Assembly: GCA_024998685.1 (NCBI GenBank)
Contig: JACOEH010000001.1
Location: 1-64,000, forward strand
DNA: 64,000 nucleotides
Reading direction: 5' to 3'
DNA from: Nitrospira sp.
GTDB lineage: Bacteria > Nitrospirota > Nitrospiria > Nitrospirales > Nitrospiraceae
Below the pieces are notes generated by a model. It saw only the letters and a list, made by a program, of their open reading frames with translations, searched no databases and was not told the origin of the DNA. Positions 46,739 to 56,326 of the stretch are shown piece after piece. How positions within the stretch are numbered: the first letter of the stretch is position 1; each line of letters starts with the position of its first letter. Both the position numbers and the translations under genes were made by a program.

Positions 46739-48541
46739 ATGAACAAAAAAGTCTCTTTCTCTATTTGGTACATCCTTCTCGCCGTCATGGCGGTGGTGTT
46801 CGTGCATGACTTCATTCTTGCCCTCAACAAAGTCGAAGAACTCCCCTACAGTGAATTCAAGAGGCTGGTGACCGACGGCAAGGTGGCGGAAGTCTCGGTG
46901 ACCAACCAAGTGCTGACCGGAAAATTGAAGCCTGAGGGTGAATCCAAAGAACAAAAAGCCTTTGCGACCGTGCGGGTCGAGGATCCGGATCTCGTCCGTG
47001 AGCTCAACCGACATGGAGTGACTTTTACCGGCGTCATCGAATCCACCTTTTGGCGGGATCTCCTGTCGTGGGTGATTCCAGTCGCCCTCTTTGCAGGCAT
47101 CTGGTTTTTCATCTTTCGCCGGTTTGGGCAAGCCCAAGGCGGCTTCATGCAGGTCGGGCAATCCAAAGCGAAGATCTATGTGGAGAAGGACATCAAGGTG
47201 ACGTTCGCGGATGTCGCCGGGGTCGATGAGGCCAAGGAGGAACTGCAGGAAGTCATTGAGTTCCTGAAGACACCGGAAAAATTCACCAAACTAGGCGGCA
47301 AAATTCCTAAGGGCATTTTACTCGTCGGACCACCCGGGACCGGCAAAACGCTGCTGGCCCGTGCCGTGGCCGGTGAAGCCGGCGTGACGTTCTTCAGCAT
47401 CAGCGGCTCGGAGTTCGTCGAAATGTTCGTCGGGGTCGGCGCGGCGCGAGTTCGTGATCTGTTCGAACAAGCCAAGGGCAAAGCTCCCTGCATTATTTTC
47501 ATCGATGAACTGGATGCGCTCGGAAAAGCGCGTGGCGCGGGGCCCATGGGGCATGAGGAGCGGGAGCAAACGCTCAATCAGTTGCTGGTCGAGATGGATG
47601 GCTTCGATCCTCGCATCGGGGTCATTCTCATGGCGGCGACCAATCGACCCGAGATTCTTGACCCTGCGTTGCTTCGGGCCGGCCGGTTCGATCGTCATGT
47701 GGTGGTTGACCGCCCGGACAAGATCGGTCGCCTCGCCATTCTTCGTGTGCATGCCAAACAAGTGGCGCTTGGTCCCGACGCCGATCTGGAAAACATCGCA
47801 GCGATGACCCCCGGGTTTTCCGGAGCCGATTTGGCCAACATCATCAATGAGGCGGCATTGCTGGCGGTGCGCCGTGGCAAGGATCAGGTCGGTATTTCTG
47901 AATTACAGGAGGCGGTCGAGCGAGTCATCGCCGGCTTGGAAAAGAAAAATCGTGTCCTGAATAAGATGGAAAAGGAGCGGGTGGCCTACCATGAGACGGG
48001 CCATGCACTCATTGCCATGTCTTTGCCGGGGATGGATCAGGTGCAGAAAATATCCATCATTCCTCGAGGCGTGGCGGCGCTCGGCTATACGTTGCAACTT
48101 CCGACGGAAGACCGGTTTCTGATGACGAAATCGGAATTGGAGAATAAGGTCGCTGTGTTACTCGGTGGGCGGATTGCCGAAGAAACGATCTTCGGCGAGG
48201 CCTCTACGGGAGCGCAGAACGATCTTGTGAAGGCTACGGACATTGCGAAAAGCATGGTGAAGGCCTACGGGATGAGCGAGAAACTGGGCACTATCACGTT
48301 AGAGCGGGAGCGACAGCCTCAATTCCTTCAGCTTCCGATCGCTTCCGAAAAGGGCGATTATTCCGAAGAGACCGCCCGGGAAATAGACTGCGAGGTACGG
48401 CGGATCGTTGATGAGCAGTACGGACGGGTGAGGCGATTGCTGGTAGATCGGAAAGCGGCGCTTCAACAAGGAGCACTGCTACTGTTGGAACGAGAAGTAA
48501 TAACCGGTGCAGAGCTCAAAGCCATCTTGGTGGCGACGTGA
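46739..48541 (+). CDS. ftsH: ATP-dependent zinc metalloprotease FtsH
   Basis: 600 residues: TM1 ([19 protein letters not shown]), a periplasmic domain to about 100, TM2 ([15 protein letters not shown]), AAA+ with Walker A GPPGTGKT, pore loop [15 protein letters not shown], Walker [12 protein letters not shown], the SRH region [22 protein letters not shown], then the zinc protease site HETGH (His418, His422) and a further Asp region near DLVKATDIA. It degrades misfolded inner-membrane and some soluble proteins. The C-terminus is short compared with E. coli FtsH. It lies directly upstream of the Mla genes, matching a joint role in membrane maintenance. Confidence 0.96.
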   Translation: MNKKVSFSIWYILLAVMAVVFVHDFILALNKVEELPYSEFKRLVTDGKVAEVSVTNQVLTGKLKPEGESKEQKAFATVRVEDPDLVRELNRHGVTFTGVIESTFWRDLLSWVIPVALFAGIWFFIFRRFGQAQGGFMQVGQSKAKIYVEKDIKVTFADVAGVDEAKEELQEVIEFLKTPEKFTKLGGKIPKGILLVGPPGTGKTLLARAVAGEAGVTFFSISGSEFVEMFVGVGAARVRDLFEQAKGKAPCIIFIDELDALGKARGAGPMGHEEREQTLNQLLVEMDGFDPRIGVILMAATNRPEILDPALLRAGRFDRHVVVDRPDKIGRLAILRVHAKQVALGPDADLENIAAMTPGFSGADLANIINEAALLAVRRGKDQVGISELQEAVERVIAGLEKKNRVLNKMEKERVAYHETGHALIAMSLPGMDQVQKISIIPRGVAALGYTLQLPTEDRFLMTKSELENKVAVLLGGRIAEETIFGEASTGAQNDLVKATDIAKSMVKAYGMSEKLGTITLERERQPQFLQLPIASEKGDYSEETAREIDCEVRRIVDEQYGRVRRLLVDRKAALQQGALLLLEREVITGAELKAILVAT

Positions 48542-48594
48542 ACCGAGCATCACGACTCCCGTGCGGCAGTCGGAAATGATTGCGAGTGAACCCG

Positions 48595-49701
48595 ATGGAA
48601 CAGGCAACCATCTCCGTCAAAGATAATGTGATTCACTGCCGAGGGGCTTGGACCCTTCCCAACTTGTCTCAACTGGAGCGGGGAGGTCGAGCCCTTCGAT
48701 GGCCTGATACCCCCGCCGTACTCTACGATGCCGGCGAAGTGACCGCTATGGATACGGGCGGTGCGCTCATACTGCAGCGCTGCATCGACGGCATGCGGCG
48801 CAAGGGGCAGCAGACCGCTCTCCAAGGATTGAAACCGGAATTCGCCGAATTGCTCAGGAAAGTAGAAGCTCAGTGGTCTCAGCCCGAGCGAGAGGTCTCG
48901 GCCGGTACGAGGTGGGTGGACGGTCTCGCGCGTGCCGTGCAGTCTCGGCAAGTGTCCGCGATTCGCGCGCTCGCATTCGTCGGAGAAAGCACCATCGCAT
49001 TCAGCCGAGCGCTGATACGACCACATTCCATTCGATGGCGGTCGCTCTTGCGGATCGTTGAACTGGACGGCGTGCGAGCCTTACCGATCACCGGCCTATT
49101 GACGTTTCTGGTTGGTATCGTGATCGCCTATCAGGCGGCTGAACAGCTCCGCAAGCTCGGCACGAACATTTTTATCGTGGATCTGGTCGGCATCTCGCTC
49201 TTGCGTGAAATTGCCCCGTTGATCGTGGCGATTCTCATCGCGGGCCGTTCGGGATCGGCCTATGCGGCGGAAATCGGCACGATGAAAGTCACGGAAGAAT
49301 TGGACGCCGTGCGTACGTTGGGCATCTCGCCTATGAACCTTCTCGTGCTGCCGAGAGCGTTGGCCCTGGTCATCGCGCTTCCTTTGTTGACGGCATACGC
49401 GGATGTCGTGGGCGTGTTCGGCGGCATGCTGATTGCCTTAGGGGAGCTCAATGTGAGTTTCGTAGAGTTTATCGCTCGATTCGAAGAAGCTGTTCCGGTA
49501 CGACATTTTCTCATCGGCTTGGGAAAGGCACCGTTCTTCGCGGCGCTCATCGCCTTGGTGGGCTGTTATCAAGGATTTCAGATCAGAGGCGGTGTAGACG
49601 ATGTCGGTCGACACACCACCATCAGTGTCGTGCAGGGGATTTTTTTGGTGATCGTGTTCGATGCGATCTGCAGCATTCTCCTCAATTGGTGGGATCTTTA
49701 A
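48595..49701 (+). CDS. mlaE: MlaE-type ABC permease with N-terminal STAS domain
   Basis: 368 residues. Residues 1-95 form a STAS-like domain (TISVKDNVIHCRGAWTLPNL, AVLYDAGEVTAMDTGGALIL), followed by the MlaE permease with five to six helices (ITGLLTFLVGIVIAYQAAEQ, VDLVGISLLREIAPLIVAIL) and the family motif GRSGSAYAAEIGTMKVTEELDA. In E. coli the STAS part is a separate protein (MlaB); here it is fused. Together with the following ATPase and MCE protein it moves phospholipids between the membranes. A start at 48580 is also possible. Confidence 0.93.
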   Translation: MEQATISVKDNVIHCRGAWTLPNLSQLERGGRALRWPDTPAVLYDAGEVTAMDTGGALILQRCIDGMRRKGQQTALQGLKPEFAELLRKVEAQWSQPEREVSAGTRWVDGLARAVQSRQVSAIRALAFVGESTIAFSRALIRPHSIRWRSLLRIVELDGVRALPITGLLTFLVGIVIAYQAAEQLRKLGTNIFIVDLVGISLLREIAPLIVAILIAGRSGSAYAAEIGTMKVTEELDAVRTLGISPMNLLVLPRALALVIALPLLTAYADVVGVFGGMLIALGELNVSFVEFIARFEEAVPVRHFLIGLGKAPFFAALIALVGCYQGFQIRGGVDDVGRHTTISVVQGIFLVIVFDAICSILLNWWDL

Positions 49702-49734
49702 TGGTGGTAGACATCCGCCGAGAGGTGGCTCTAA

Positions 49735-50544
49735 ATGCCGTCGGCTACGAACATTGAGGCACCGGTGATCGAAGTGAACCATGTCGCGACGAAGTTCGGA
49801 CAGGCTGTCGTGCATGAGGATGTCAGTCTGTCTATTCGGCGGGGTGAAATCTTCGCGATTGCGGGCGGCAATGGGAGCGGCAAGACCACCTTATTGCGGG
49901 AAATTATAGGCTTGATCACGCCTTCGTCAGGCACGATACGGTTGTTCGGAATAGACAGCCGACGATTGGAAGCGGGCGACGGCCATCCGATCCATCGCCG
50001 ATTCGGTGTGATGTTCCAGCATGGCGCGCTGTTCAGCTCCTTCACGCTGGCGGAGAACGTCGCTGTGCCGTTGCGCGAGCATACGACGTTGAGCACCGGC
50101 TTAATCCGCGATATCGTCGCCGCCAAAATTGCGATGGTGGGATTACCGCTAGACAGCGCCGACAAATATCCCAACGAACTCAGCGGAGGGATGCAGAGAC
50201 GGGCCGCGCTCGCCCGAGCGATCGTCATGGATCCGGAGTTGTTGTTTCTCGACGAACCGACGGCCGGGCTCGATCCGATCATCGCTGCAGCATTTGACGA
50301 TCTCGTCCTCTCGTTGAAGAGTCTCCATGGACTGACGGTGGTAATGGTGACACACGACCTGGATTCACTGTGGCGGATCGCCGATCGTGTGGCGGTGCTC
50401 GGTGGTGGAAAGGTGTTAGGGATCGGCACGATGCAGGAGTTGTCTCAATCGGACGACCCTGTCATCCGTGAATACTTTCAAGGTCCACGCGGGAGGTCGG
50501 CAAGCGAACAGGCGATATGGAACCACAGAAGTCGTGAAGCGTGA
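49735..50544 (+). CDS. mlaF: MlaF-type ABC ATP-binding protein
   Basis: 269 residues: Walker A GGNGSGKTTLL, Q-loop MFQHGALFSSFTLAENVA, signature NELSGGMQRRAALARAI, Walker B LLFLDEPTAGLDP and H-loop MVTHDLDSL. The FQHGALFSS stretch is typical of MlaF. It drives the MlaE permease. It starts 33 bases after mlaE. The last four codons and stop are inside a heptamer run (50533 on). Confidence 0.94.
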   Translation: MPSATNIEAPVIEVNHVATKFGQAVVHEDVSLSIRRGEIFAIAGGNGSGKTTLLREIIGLITPSSGTIRLFGIDSRRLEAGDGHPIHRRFGVMFQHGALFSSFTLAENVAVPLREHTTLSTGLIRDIVAAKIAMVGLPLDSADKYPNELSGGMQRRAALARAIVMDPELLFLDEPTAGLDPIIAAAFDDLVLSLKSLHGLTVVMVTHDLDSLWRIADRVAVLGGGKVLGIGTMQELSQSDDPVIREYFQGPRGRSASEQAIWNHRSREA

Positions 50545-50663
50545 AACGATGGAAGCGGAGCTTATGGCGTATAGCTGATGGATAATGGCACGGACAAGAG
50601 AGGGATTTGCCTGCATTCTTGCCCGTGGCTTTTGACCATACGCCATATGCTATCAGCCATACG
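50533..50663. repeat. Heptamer inverted-repeat element between mlaF and mlaD
   Basis: CGTGAAG and CGTGAAA (50533-50546) overlap the mlaF stop. Further on, TTATGGC (50562-50568) and GTATAGC (50569-50575) face CCATACG (50636-50642), CCATATG (50643-50649), CTATCAG and a second CCATACG (50657-50663). The facing arms are roughly reverse complementary, separated by about 55 bases. Confidence 0.65.
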
Positions 50664-50679
50664 CTCTTAAGGGTGCACG

Positions 50680-51642
50680 ATGGAACCCAAGGTCAACTAT
50701 ATTCTGGTCGGCTCGTTCGTGGTGTTTCTTGGAGCGGCTGTCCTGGTTGGGATTTTGTGGTTGGGGAAGACCGACTATCGCGGCTCTTACGACCGGTACG
50801 AGGCCTACATGCGGGAGTCGGTTGCAGGATTGAGCGTCAATTCCACCGTCAAATATCGTGGTGTCGACGTAGGTCGGATCAAGACCATTGCCTTGAATCC
50901 CACTAACCCGGAGGAAGTCCTGCTGACCATGGACATCATGCATGGGACGCCGATCAAGACCGACACGATCGCCGTACTCGAGACGCAGGGGCTCACCGGT
51001 CTCGCCACGATCAATTTGACGGGAGGAAGCCGAGATGCTTCCTCGTTGCAGGCTCAGGAGGGACAAACATATCCGGTCATCAAGACCGGCCCCTCTCTCT
51101 TCTTCCGCTTGGATGAAGCCGTCTCCCGTTTACTTTCAGAAGAAGGCCTGGCTCAATTGTTGGTCGATCTTAATACGGCGGCCAAAGGGGCGGCGATGGT
51201 CCTGGATGAAGACAATCGGACCATGCTGAAGCGAACGATCAAGGATCTCTCGGAGGTAGCCCAGACCATCGCCGCCCACAAGACTCAGATTGAGCAAAGC
51301 TTGAACGGTGCGGCCAGGAGCGCCGACAATCTTGTCAAACTGACGGCGTCGTTGAATGCGGAGGTTCCGACCTTACTCGCCGGAATCAACAAGAGCGTTG
51401 CGGCGCTGGGCACGGCCACGGACGAACTGGCTCGCACGAGCAAGACCGTCGGCGGGGTCGTCAATGAAGCCGGGCCCGAATTGCAACAGTTCACTCGACG
51501 GACTCTTCCCGAGGCCGGCTTATTGGTGACGGAGCTTCGACAGCTCACGGGAACCTTGACTCGTGTGTCGCGCGAATTGGAGCGAGAGCCGAGCTCGCTC
51601 GTGTTTGGACGAAAGCCCCCGTCACGCGGGCCGGGAGAATAA
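50680..51642 (+). CDS. mlaD: MlaD/MCE family lipid-binding protein
   Basis: 320 residues: an N-terminal anchor helix (YILVGSFVVFLGAAVLVGILWL), one MCE domain (about 35-115) with VAGLSVNSTVKYRGVDVGRI and VLETQGLTGLATINLTGGS, then a long helical C-terminal region (about 135-300) rich in Ala, Leu and Thr. It is longer than E. coli MlaD (about 180 residues), closer to MCE proteins whose helices form a tube to the outer membrane. It is the periplasmic ring of the transporter with mlaE and mlaF upstream. Confidence 0.93.
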   Translation: MEPKVNYILVGSFVVFLGAAVLVGILWLGKTDYRGSYDRYEAYMRESVAGLSVNSTVKYRGVDVGRIKTIALNPTNPEEVLLTMDIMHGTPIKTDTIAVLETQGLTGLATINLTGGSRDASSLQAQEGQTYPVIKTGPSLFFRLDEAVSRLLSEEGLAQLLVDLNTAAKGAAMVLDEDNRTMLKRTIKDLSEVAQTIAAHKTQIEQSLNGAARSADNLVKLTASLNAEVPTLLAGINKSVAALGTATDELARTSKTVGGVVNEAGPELQQFTRRTLPEAGLLVTELRQLTGTLTRVSRELEREPSSLVFGRKPPSRGPGE

Positions 51643-51646
51643 TATC

Positions 51647-51667
51647 CGTGAAGCGTGAAGCGCAAGA
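51647..51667. repeat. Heptamer repeat run after mlaD
   Basis: CGTGAAG occurs twice in direct succession (51647-51653, 51654-51660), followed by CGCAAGA. The same words occur at 50533. CGAGATACGAG near 51699 repeats the right arm of the hairpin at 15567. Confidence 0.5.
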
Positions 51668-51726
51668 TAGAAAGTGAATATCTCTTATCGTTGTTTGCGA
51701 GATACGAGTAAGGTGAGAAGCAACAG

Positions 51727-52359
51727 ATGAAATATCGAATGGTACAAGCGGTATTCGTGCTGTTGCTGATGACGGTGGCTGGTTGCTTGTCGCCCCGTAC
51801 GGACTCTTCGGAGATCCATACCTATCAATTGAGCCTTGATGGATGGCCCAGCGAGGCCCATCCCGGCAAGCCTGATGGTCCGGTGCTGCTCGTGAGTCCG
51901 CCTCAAGCCGAGCCGGGATTTGAGACGCCGCGCATGGTGTATGTCAAGCGGCCCTACGAGTTGGAGTACTATGCGGTGAATCAATGGGCCGATACGCCGG
52001 TGCGCATGTTCACTCCGTTGATGGTCCAAGCGCTCAATCGGAATGGTGCATGGCGTGCCGTGATTCCACTGCCGAGCTCGATCCGCGGAGACTATCGTCT
52101 CGATACCCACGGATTTCTGTTACAACATGAATTTCTCCAACAACCCAGTCGCGTGAGGGTGATGGTCCGGACGCAGCTGGTCGATCTGAAAGAGTCGACA
52201 ATCCTGAGCACGCGGGCTTTTGAGGTCGTGGAGAACACCGCGAGTGAGAATCCCTATGGGGGAGTACAGGCTGCCAACCGAGCGATTGCCGGCTTGCTCG
52301 ATCAAATCGGCTCATGGCTTCGGCAATGCGTCCGGCATTCGCCTGAGTGCGGTCGTTGA
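51727..52359 (+). CDS. ABC-type transport auxiliary lipoprotein (PqiC/YmbA-like)
   Basis: 210 residues. The lipoprotein signal ends in LLLMTVAGCLSP (Cys lipobox). The mature part matches the ABC transport auxiliary component: THTYQLSL-like opening (IHTYQLSLDG), LLVSPPQAEPGFETPRMVYVKRPYELEYYAVNQWADTP-type core with the typical Y-Y-A-x-N-x-W-A motif, and a C-terminal strand and helix (VQAANRAIAGLLDQIGSWL). Such proteins sit in the outer membrane and complete MCE-type lipid transporters. It is the last gene of the mla operon here, 84 bases after mlaD. Confidence 0.85.
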   Translation: MKYRMVQAVFVLLLMTVAGCLSPRTDSSEIHTYQLSLDGWPSEAHPGKPDGPVLLVSPPQAEPGFETPRMVYVKRPYELEYYAVNQWADTPVRMFTPLMVQALNRNGAWRAVIPLPSSIRGDYRLDTHGFLLQHEFLQQPSRVRVMVRTQLVDLKESTILSTRAFEVVENTASENPYGGVQAANRAIAGLLDQIGSWLRQCVRHSPECGR

Positions 52360-52788
52360 TGGGTGCCGACTGCAAGTCGTCTTGAAAGATAATCTCCTCG
52401 TCTTCCGCCAGGGACCGATCCACATAAACCTCCAGCCCATACAGACTATCGAACGACGGTATCGATCCAAGACGCAATCTTCGAACAGGTGCTAGGTGGT
52501 CCCCTAGGGCCATCATCAGTATATCGACACTCCACTTCTGGTCTTGTTCGTAGGTCTGTGCAGGCCTAGAATGAACTCCCGGCATATGCTTTGGAAAACA
52601 CCCAGAAGGAAAAGCCGGCGAAGAAAGGGAGCCTATTCATCTGGGCGACGCGCTGTCGCTGACGCGCGCAAGCCGGCGGCTCTCTCGATAATAAACAGAG
52701 CGGACGCACCTCGGAATGTTCGCTGGACCGTTACGTCCGTACATTGCTTCCAATTGCCGTTTGGCTATTGACCGTTGACCAGTGACCG
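52360..52788. other. Intergenic region before the PAS/GAF kinase
   Basis: 429 bases without a recognised gene. It contains a short palindromic stretch near 52495-52512 (GTGGTCCCCTAGGG) and ends in a heptamer run that includes the kinase start codon. Confidence 0.4.
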
Positions 52789-52795
52789 ATGGCTA
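52768..52795 (+). repeat. Heptamer repeat run containing the kinase start codon
   Basis: TTGACCG (52768-52774) and TTGACCA (52775-52781) are followed in phase by GTGACCG (52782-52788) and ATGGCTA (52789-52795). The last unit supplies the ATG of the sensor kinase. Confidence 0.55.
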
Positions 52796-55113
52796 GCCAC
52801 GGTTCCATACGCATTCTGCTCATCGAAGATAACCCCGACGATGTCCGACTGCTCAGGGAATACCTGGCGGAAACGAGGACCTGCCGGGTCGAGGTGACGC
52901 ACGAGAGACGGCTGTCTGCCGGATTGAACCGCCTCACTGAACAGAACTTTGATGCCGTGTTGCTGGATCTCGCGTTGCCGGATAGCCAGGGTCTGGACAC
53001 GGTCATCCGAGTGCGCGCCGCCGCGAAGAGGGTACCGCTCGTCGTCTTGACGGAGATCGAAGATGAGGTGCTGGCAGTGCGGCTTACTCAGGCAGGAGTG
53101 CAGGACTATCTCGTCAAAGGGAGGATGAGCGGCCCTCTCCTGACCCGGTCGTTACGCTACGCCGTCGAACTCGCGCGGATGGAAGAGGCTGTAGGCGAAG
53201 TCGAGCGCCGGTTTCAACAGCTGGCTGACAATGCGCCGGTCATGGCGTGGATGACCGAGCCTGATGCATCGTGCAGCTTCTTGAGCAAGTCCTGGTACGA
53301 GTTCACCGGACAAGCACCGGAAACCGGCCTTGGTTTCGGCTGGCTGGATGCCGTGCACCCGGATGACCGAACGGCGGCGCGCGATATCCTTGTCGCAGCC
53401 GATGCCGAACGGGAACCATTTCGACTCGACTACCGGCTACGGCGCAAAGACGGAGAATATCGCTGGGCCATTGATGCCGCCGCGCCGCGTGTAGACGGCG
53501 AGGGCCGATTCCTCGGCTACATCGGCTCCGTCATGGATATCACCGACCGCAAGAAATCTGATCAACTGGAAGCGGACCAGAAGCGCGTGCTCCAACTCAT
53601 CGTCAAGGATGCTCCTCTCTCGACGGTTTTTGATGCGCTCATTCGGATGATTGAGGAACAATCGGCCGCTCGTATGGTGGCATCCATCCTTCTCATGGAT
53701 GCGGACGGAATTCATCTCCGGTCCGGTGCAGCTCCGAGTCTACCGGAGGCGTACAACCGGGCCATCGACGGTATGGCCATCGGCCCGCATGTCGGCTCGT
53801 GCGGCACGGCCGCTTACCGGCGCCGGCCGGTCTATGTGTCGGACATTGCAAACGATCCGCTGTGGGCGAACTTCGCTCCATTGGCATTGACACACAATTT
53901 GCGGGCGTGCTGGTCCACACCGATCCTCTCCAGCTCCGACCGATTGCTCGGTACGTTTGCCATGTATTATCCCGACGTGCGGGAACCGAATGGACAGGAC
54001 TTGCGACTCGTCGACGTAGCGACGCGCCTCGCCGCCATCGCGATTGAACGCAAGCGGGCGGAGGAGGTCCTGCGGCTGGCAAAATTCTCGGTCGAGCGGG
54101 CCGCCGACGCTGTGTACTGGGTCGATTCGCAGGCCAAGATTTTGGATGTGAACGAGGCGGCAAGCCGTATGCTGAGTTATTCGAAAGACGAGTTGTGCGC
54201 CATGACCATCCATGATCTGAATCCCGCCTTCCAGGCGGGCATGTGGCCGGGGTTTTGGGCGGAAACCCAGCGGCGCGGGACGATGATGTTTGAGACGGTC
54301 CATCAGGCTAAGGATGGCCGGCTGATTCCCATCGAGATGAGTGTCAATTTTTTTATTCACGAAGGCACGGAATACCACTGCGCGTTCGTGCGCGATATCA
54401 CCGAGCGCAAGCGGGCGGAGGGACAGTTCCGGGAAATGCTGGACCGCATTCGGAAGCTCTCCCAGCGCCTGGAAGCGGTACGTGAAGAGGAGCGGACCAG
54501 GATTGCACATGAGCTGCACGATGAGTTGGGTGTCCGCTTAACCTGCTTCAGACTCGATTTGGCACGGCTGAGGTCGTTCATGAGTTGGTCGCCGGTCCCC
54601 CGCGAGGAAATAGAGAAGAAGATTCATTCGATGACCGCCGAAGTGGATGCCACGATCGCCTCGGTGCAGCGCCTGGTGGCGGAATTGCGGCCGGGAATCC
54701 TGGACGACCTCGGCCTGGCCGCGGCGGTAGAATGGCAGTGCCAAGACCTGGAACGACGCAGCGGGATCCGCTGTTCCTGTGAAGGCACGGAGGAGCACAT
54801 TCCTCTCGCCAAGCCGCTGGCCACGGCTGCGTTCCGTATTTGCCAGGAAGCGCTCACGAACGTCGTGCGTCACGCCGAAGCGACCACCGTCAGAGTGCGC
54901 ATCAAACAGGTGGACGGCCTCCTTCAGCTTGAAGTGGACGACGACGGGATCGGCATTTCACCGGACAAGTTATCCGATTCCCGCTCCTTCGGCTTGCTCG
55001 GAATGCGCGAACGCGCGGCAAGTCTCGGCGGGCAGATCGAGATTGCGGGGCGGTCCGAGAAGGGCACGACAGTGACGTTGCAATTGCCGTTGAACATGGG
55101 GGGCAGGCGATAG
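52789..55113 (+). CDS. Sensor histidine kinase with receiver, PAS, GAF and PAS domains
   Basis: 774 residues, cytosolic. Order: receiver (IRILLIEDNPDDVRLL; acceptor in VLLDLALPDSQG) 1-125; PAS (LADNAPVMAWMTEPDASCSF) with PAC about 140-260; GAF about 275-430 (IGPHVGSCGTAAYR, YVSDIANDP); PAS about 430-545; HisKA_3 with RIAHELHDELGVRLTCFRLDL (His577); HATPase ending near 765 with DDDGIGISPDKL and GLLGMRERAASLGG. This is a NarX/DegS-like kinase of the type that partners LuxR-family regulators, and one is encoded 73 bases downstream. The N-terminal receiver suggests it is itself controlled by another kinase. Confidence 0.94.
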   Translation: MASHGSIRILLIEDNPDDVRLLREYLAETRTCRVEVTHERRLSAGLNRLTEQNFDAVLLDLALPDSQGLDTVIRVRAAAKRVPLVVLTEIEDEVLAVRLTQAGVQDYLVKGRMSGPLLTRSLRYAVELARMEEAVGEVERRFQQLADNAPVMAWMTEPDASCSFLSKSWYEFTGQAPETGLGFGWLDAVHPDDRTAARDILVAADAEREPFRLDYRLRRKDGEYRWAIDAAAPRVDGEGRFLGYIGSVMDITDRKKSDQLEADQKRVLQLIVKDAPLSTVFDALIRMIEEQSAARMVASILLMDADGIHLRSGAAPSLPEAYNRAIDGMAIGPHVGSCGTAAYRRRPVYVSDIANDPLWANFAPLALTHNLRACWSTPILSSSDRLLGTFAMYYPDVREPNGQDLRLVDVATRLAAIAIERKRAEEVLRLAKFSVERAADAVYWVDSQAKILDVNEAASRMLSYSKDELCAMTIHDLNPAFQAGMWPGFWAETQRRGTMMFETVHQAKDGRLIPIEMSVNFFIHEGTEYHCAFVRDITERKRAEGQFREMLDRIRKLSQRLEAVREEERTRIAHELHDELGVRLTCFRLDLARLRSFMSWSPVPREEIEKKIHSMTAEVDATIASVQRLVAELRPGILDDLGLAAAVEWQCQDLERRSGIRCSCEGTEEHIPLAKPLATAAFRICQEALTNVVRHAEATTVRVRIKQVDGLLQLEVDDDGIGISPDKLSDSRSFGLLGMRERAASLGGQIEIAGRSEKGTTVTLQLPLNMGGRR

Positions 55114-55186
55114 CGAAGAGAGCAGCGGGAAGCTCGAAGGCTGTTCAGCGAAGGAATTGCTTGTTGTCAGCGGTGAGGCTTCTCTT

Positions 55187-55816
55187 ATGCTGAAAGTGCT
55201 GATTGCGGACGACCATTCGCTCTTCCGGCGCGGAGTCAAGGATTTGCTTTCTCATGAGCTGGGGCCTGTCACGATCGGAGAATGCGGCGACGCCCACGAA
55301 CTACTGGAGCTGGTCCGGCACAAAATGTGGGATCTTCTCATCTTGGATATCGGAATGCCGGGTACAACCGGGAGCGAAGCCCTCAAGCGGGTAAAGTCGG
55401 AACGTCCGGAACTGCCCGTCATCATACTGAGTATGCATCCTGAGGATCAGTACGCCGTTCGCCTGTTCAAAGCCGGCGCCAATGCGTATCTCATGAAGGC
55501 CAGCACCTCTCAAGAACTGGTGAAAGCCGTTCGCAAGGTGCTTGCGGGCGGACAGTATGTGAGCGCCACGCTGGGAGAGAAACTCGTGCTTCTGCTTCAT
55601 CAGGGCACCGACCAGGCGCCGCACGCGCGGCTGTCGGATCGCGAGTACGAAGTGATGCGATTGCTTGCCTCAGGCAAGACCGTCTCGGAAATCGCCGATT
55701 GCCTGTGCCTCGGGACGACCACGGTCAGTACCTATCGCACGAGAATTCTGGACAAGCTCCATCTTAGGAACAACGCCGAGCTCATGCGCTACGCCGTCCA
55801 ACACGAGATCGTGTAG
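55187..55816 (+). CDS. NarL/FixJ family response regulator
   Basis: 209 residues. The receiver (KVLIADDHSLFRRGVKDLL, acceptor in LLILDIGMPGTTG, Lys in YLMKASTSQELV) is followed by a LuxR-type helix-turn-helix (LSDREYEVMRLLASGKTVSEIADCLCLGTTTVSTYRTRILDKL) near 145-205. It is the likely DNA-binding output of the PAS/GAF kinase immediately upstream. ATG 55187 (MLKVLIAD) is used because earlier codons in frame are not part of the domain. Confidence 0.93.
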   Translation: MLKVLIADDHSLFRRGVKDLLSHELGPVTIGECGDAHELLELVRHKMWDLLILDIGMPGTTGSEALKRVKSERPELPVIILSMHPEDQYAVRLFKAGANAYLMKASTSQELVKAVRKVLAGGQYVSATLGEKLVLLLHQGTDQAPHARLSDREYEVMRLLASGKTVSEIADCLCLGTTTVSTYRTRILDKLHLRNNAELMRYAVQHEIV

Positions 55817-56043
55817 TCGCTCGTCCGCTCTTCTACACTCCGCTCAACTCTCGCCTTCGGGGTCTTGTCGTTGAGACGAGGACAACGCAATCATGCTCTG
55901 CCTGATAGCGTACCGCCGGTTCTTACGCTAAACCTTCTTCCCCATATGGTGCCGTTTGCCGGTGCTCTCGATCTTCAGTCACGAACGGAGCTGAGATACC
56001 ACCGGATGCCGAAATGGAGATCTCAACCACAGAGGAAATTGCC

Positions 56044-56247
56044 ATGCACGTTCTCGTTCCCAGTTGTTGTTTCTGTGTGAAGGTCCGCGACGACAAAGAA
56101 AGCAGGGTTGGACGAGGGATATGGGTTGATGTCGAGACGTATCGCGCCAGGCATCATGTGATCCCTGATAATTTGTGGTTTTCGCCAACGTACTGCGATG
56201 ATTGCAAGGCAAAGAGATCATTCGATCGCGTTCGGAATGTTCCGTGA
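56044..56247 (+). CDS. Small Cys-rich protein resembling a kinase-associated zinc-ribbon-like domain
   Basis: 67 residues with two Cys pairs, SCCFCVKVRDDK near residue 8 and YCDDCKA near 53. The spacing and the K-V-R-D motif, the central W-V-D-V-E-x-Y and the S-x-x-Y-C-D-D-C end resemble the C-terminal Cys-rich domain (C-x-x-C-K-K-I-R-D ... C-P-x-C) found on some PAS-containing kinases and GGDEF proteins, here as a stand-alone protein. Metal or haem binding is an inference. GAGGAA lies seven bases before ATG 56044. It overlaps nothing and precedes the nucleotidyltransferase gene. Confidence 0.6.
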   Translation: MHVLVPSCCFCVKVRDDKESRVGRGIWVDVETYRARHHVIPDNLWFSPTYCDDCKAKRSFDRVRNVP

Positions 56248-56326
56248 AAGCCGTCGCCTGGAAACTCGAGCGGCGAAGTCGGACCGAGCGATTGTCGAGA
56301 AAGGGAAGAAGGGAAGGAAGCAAGAG

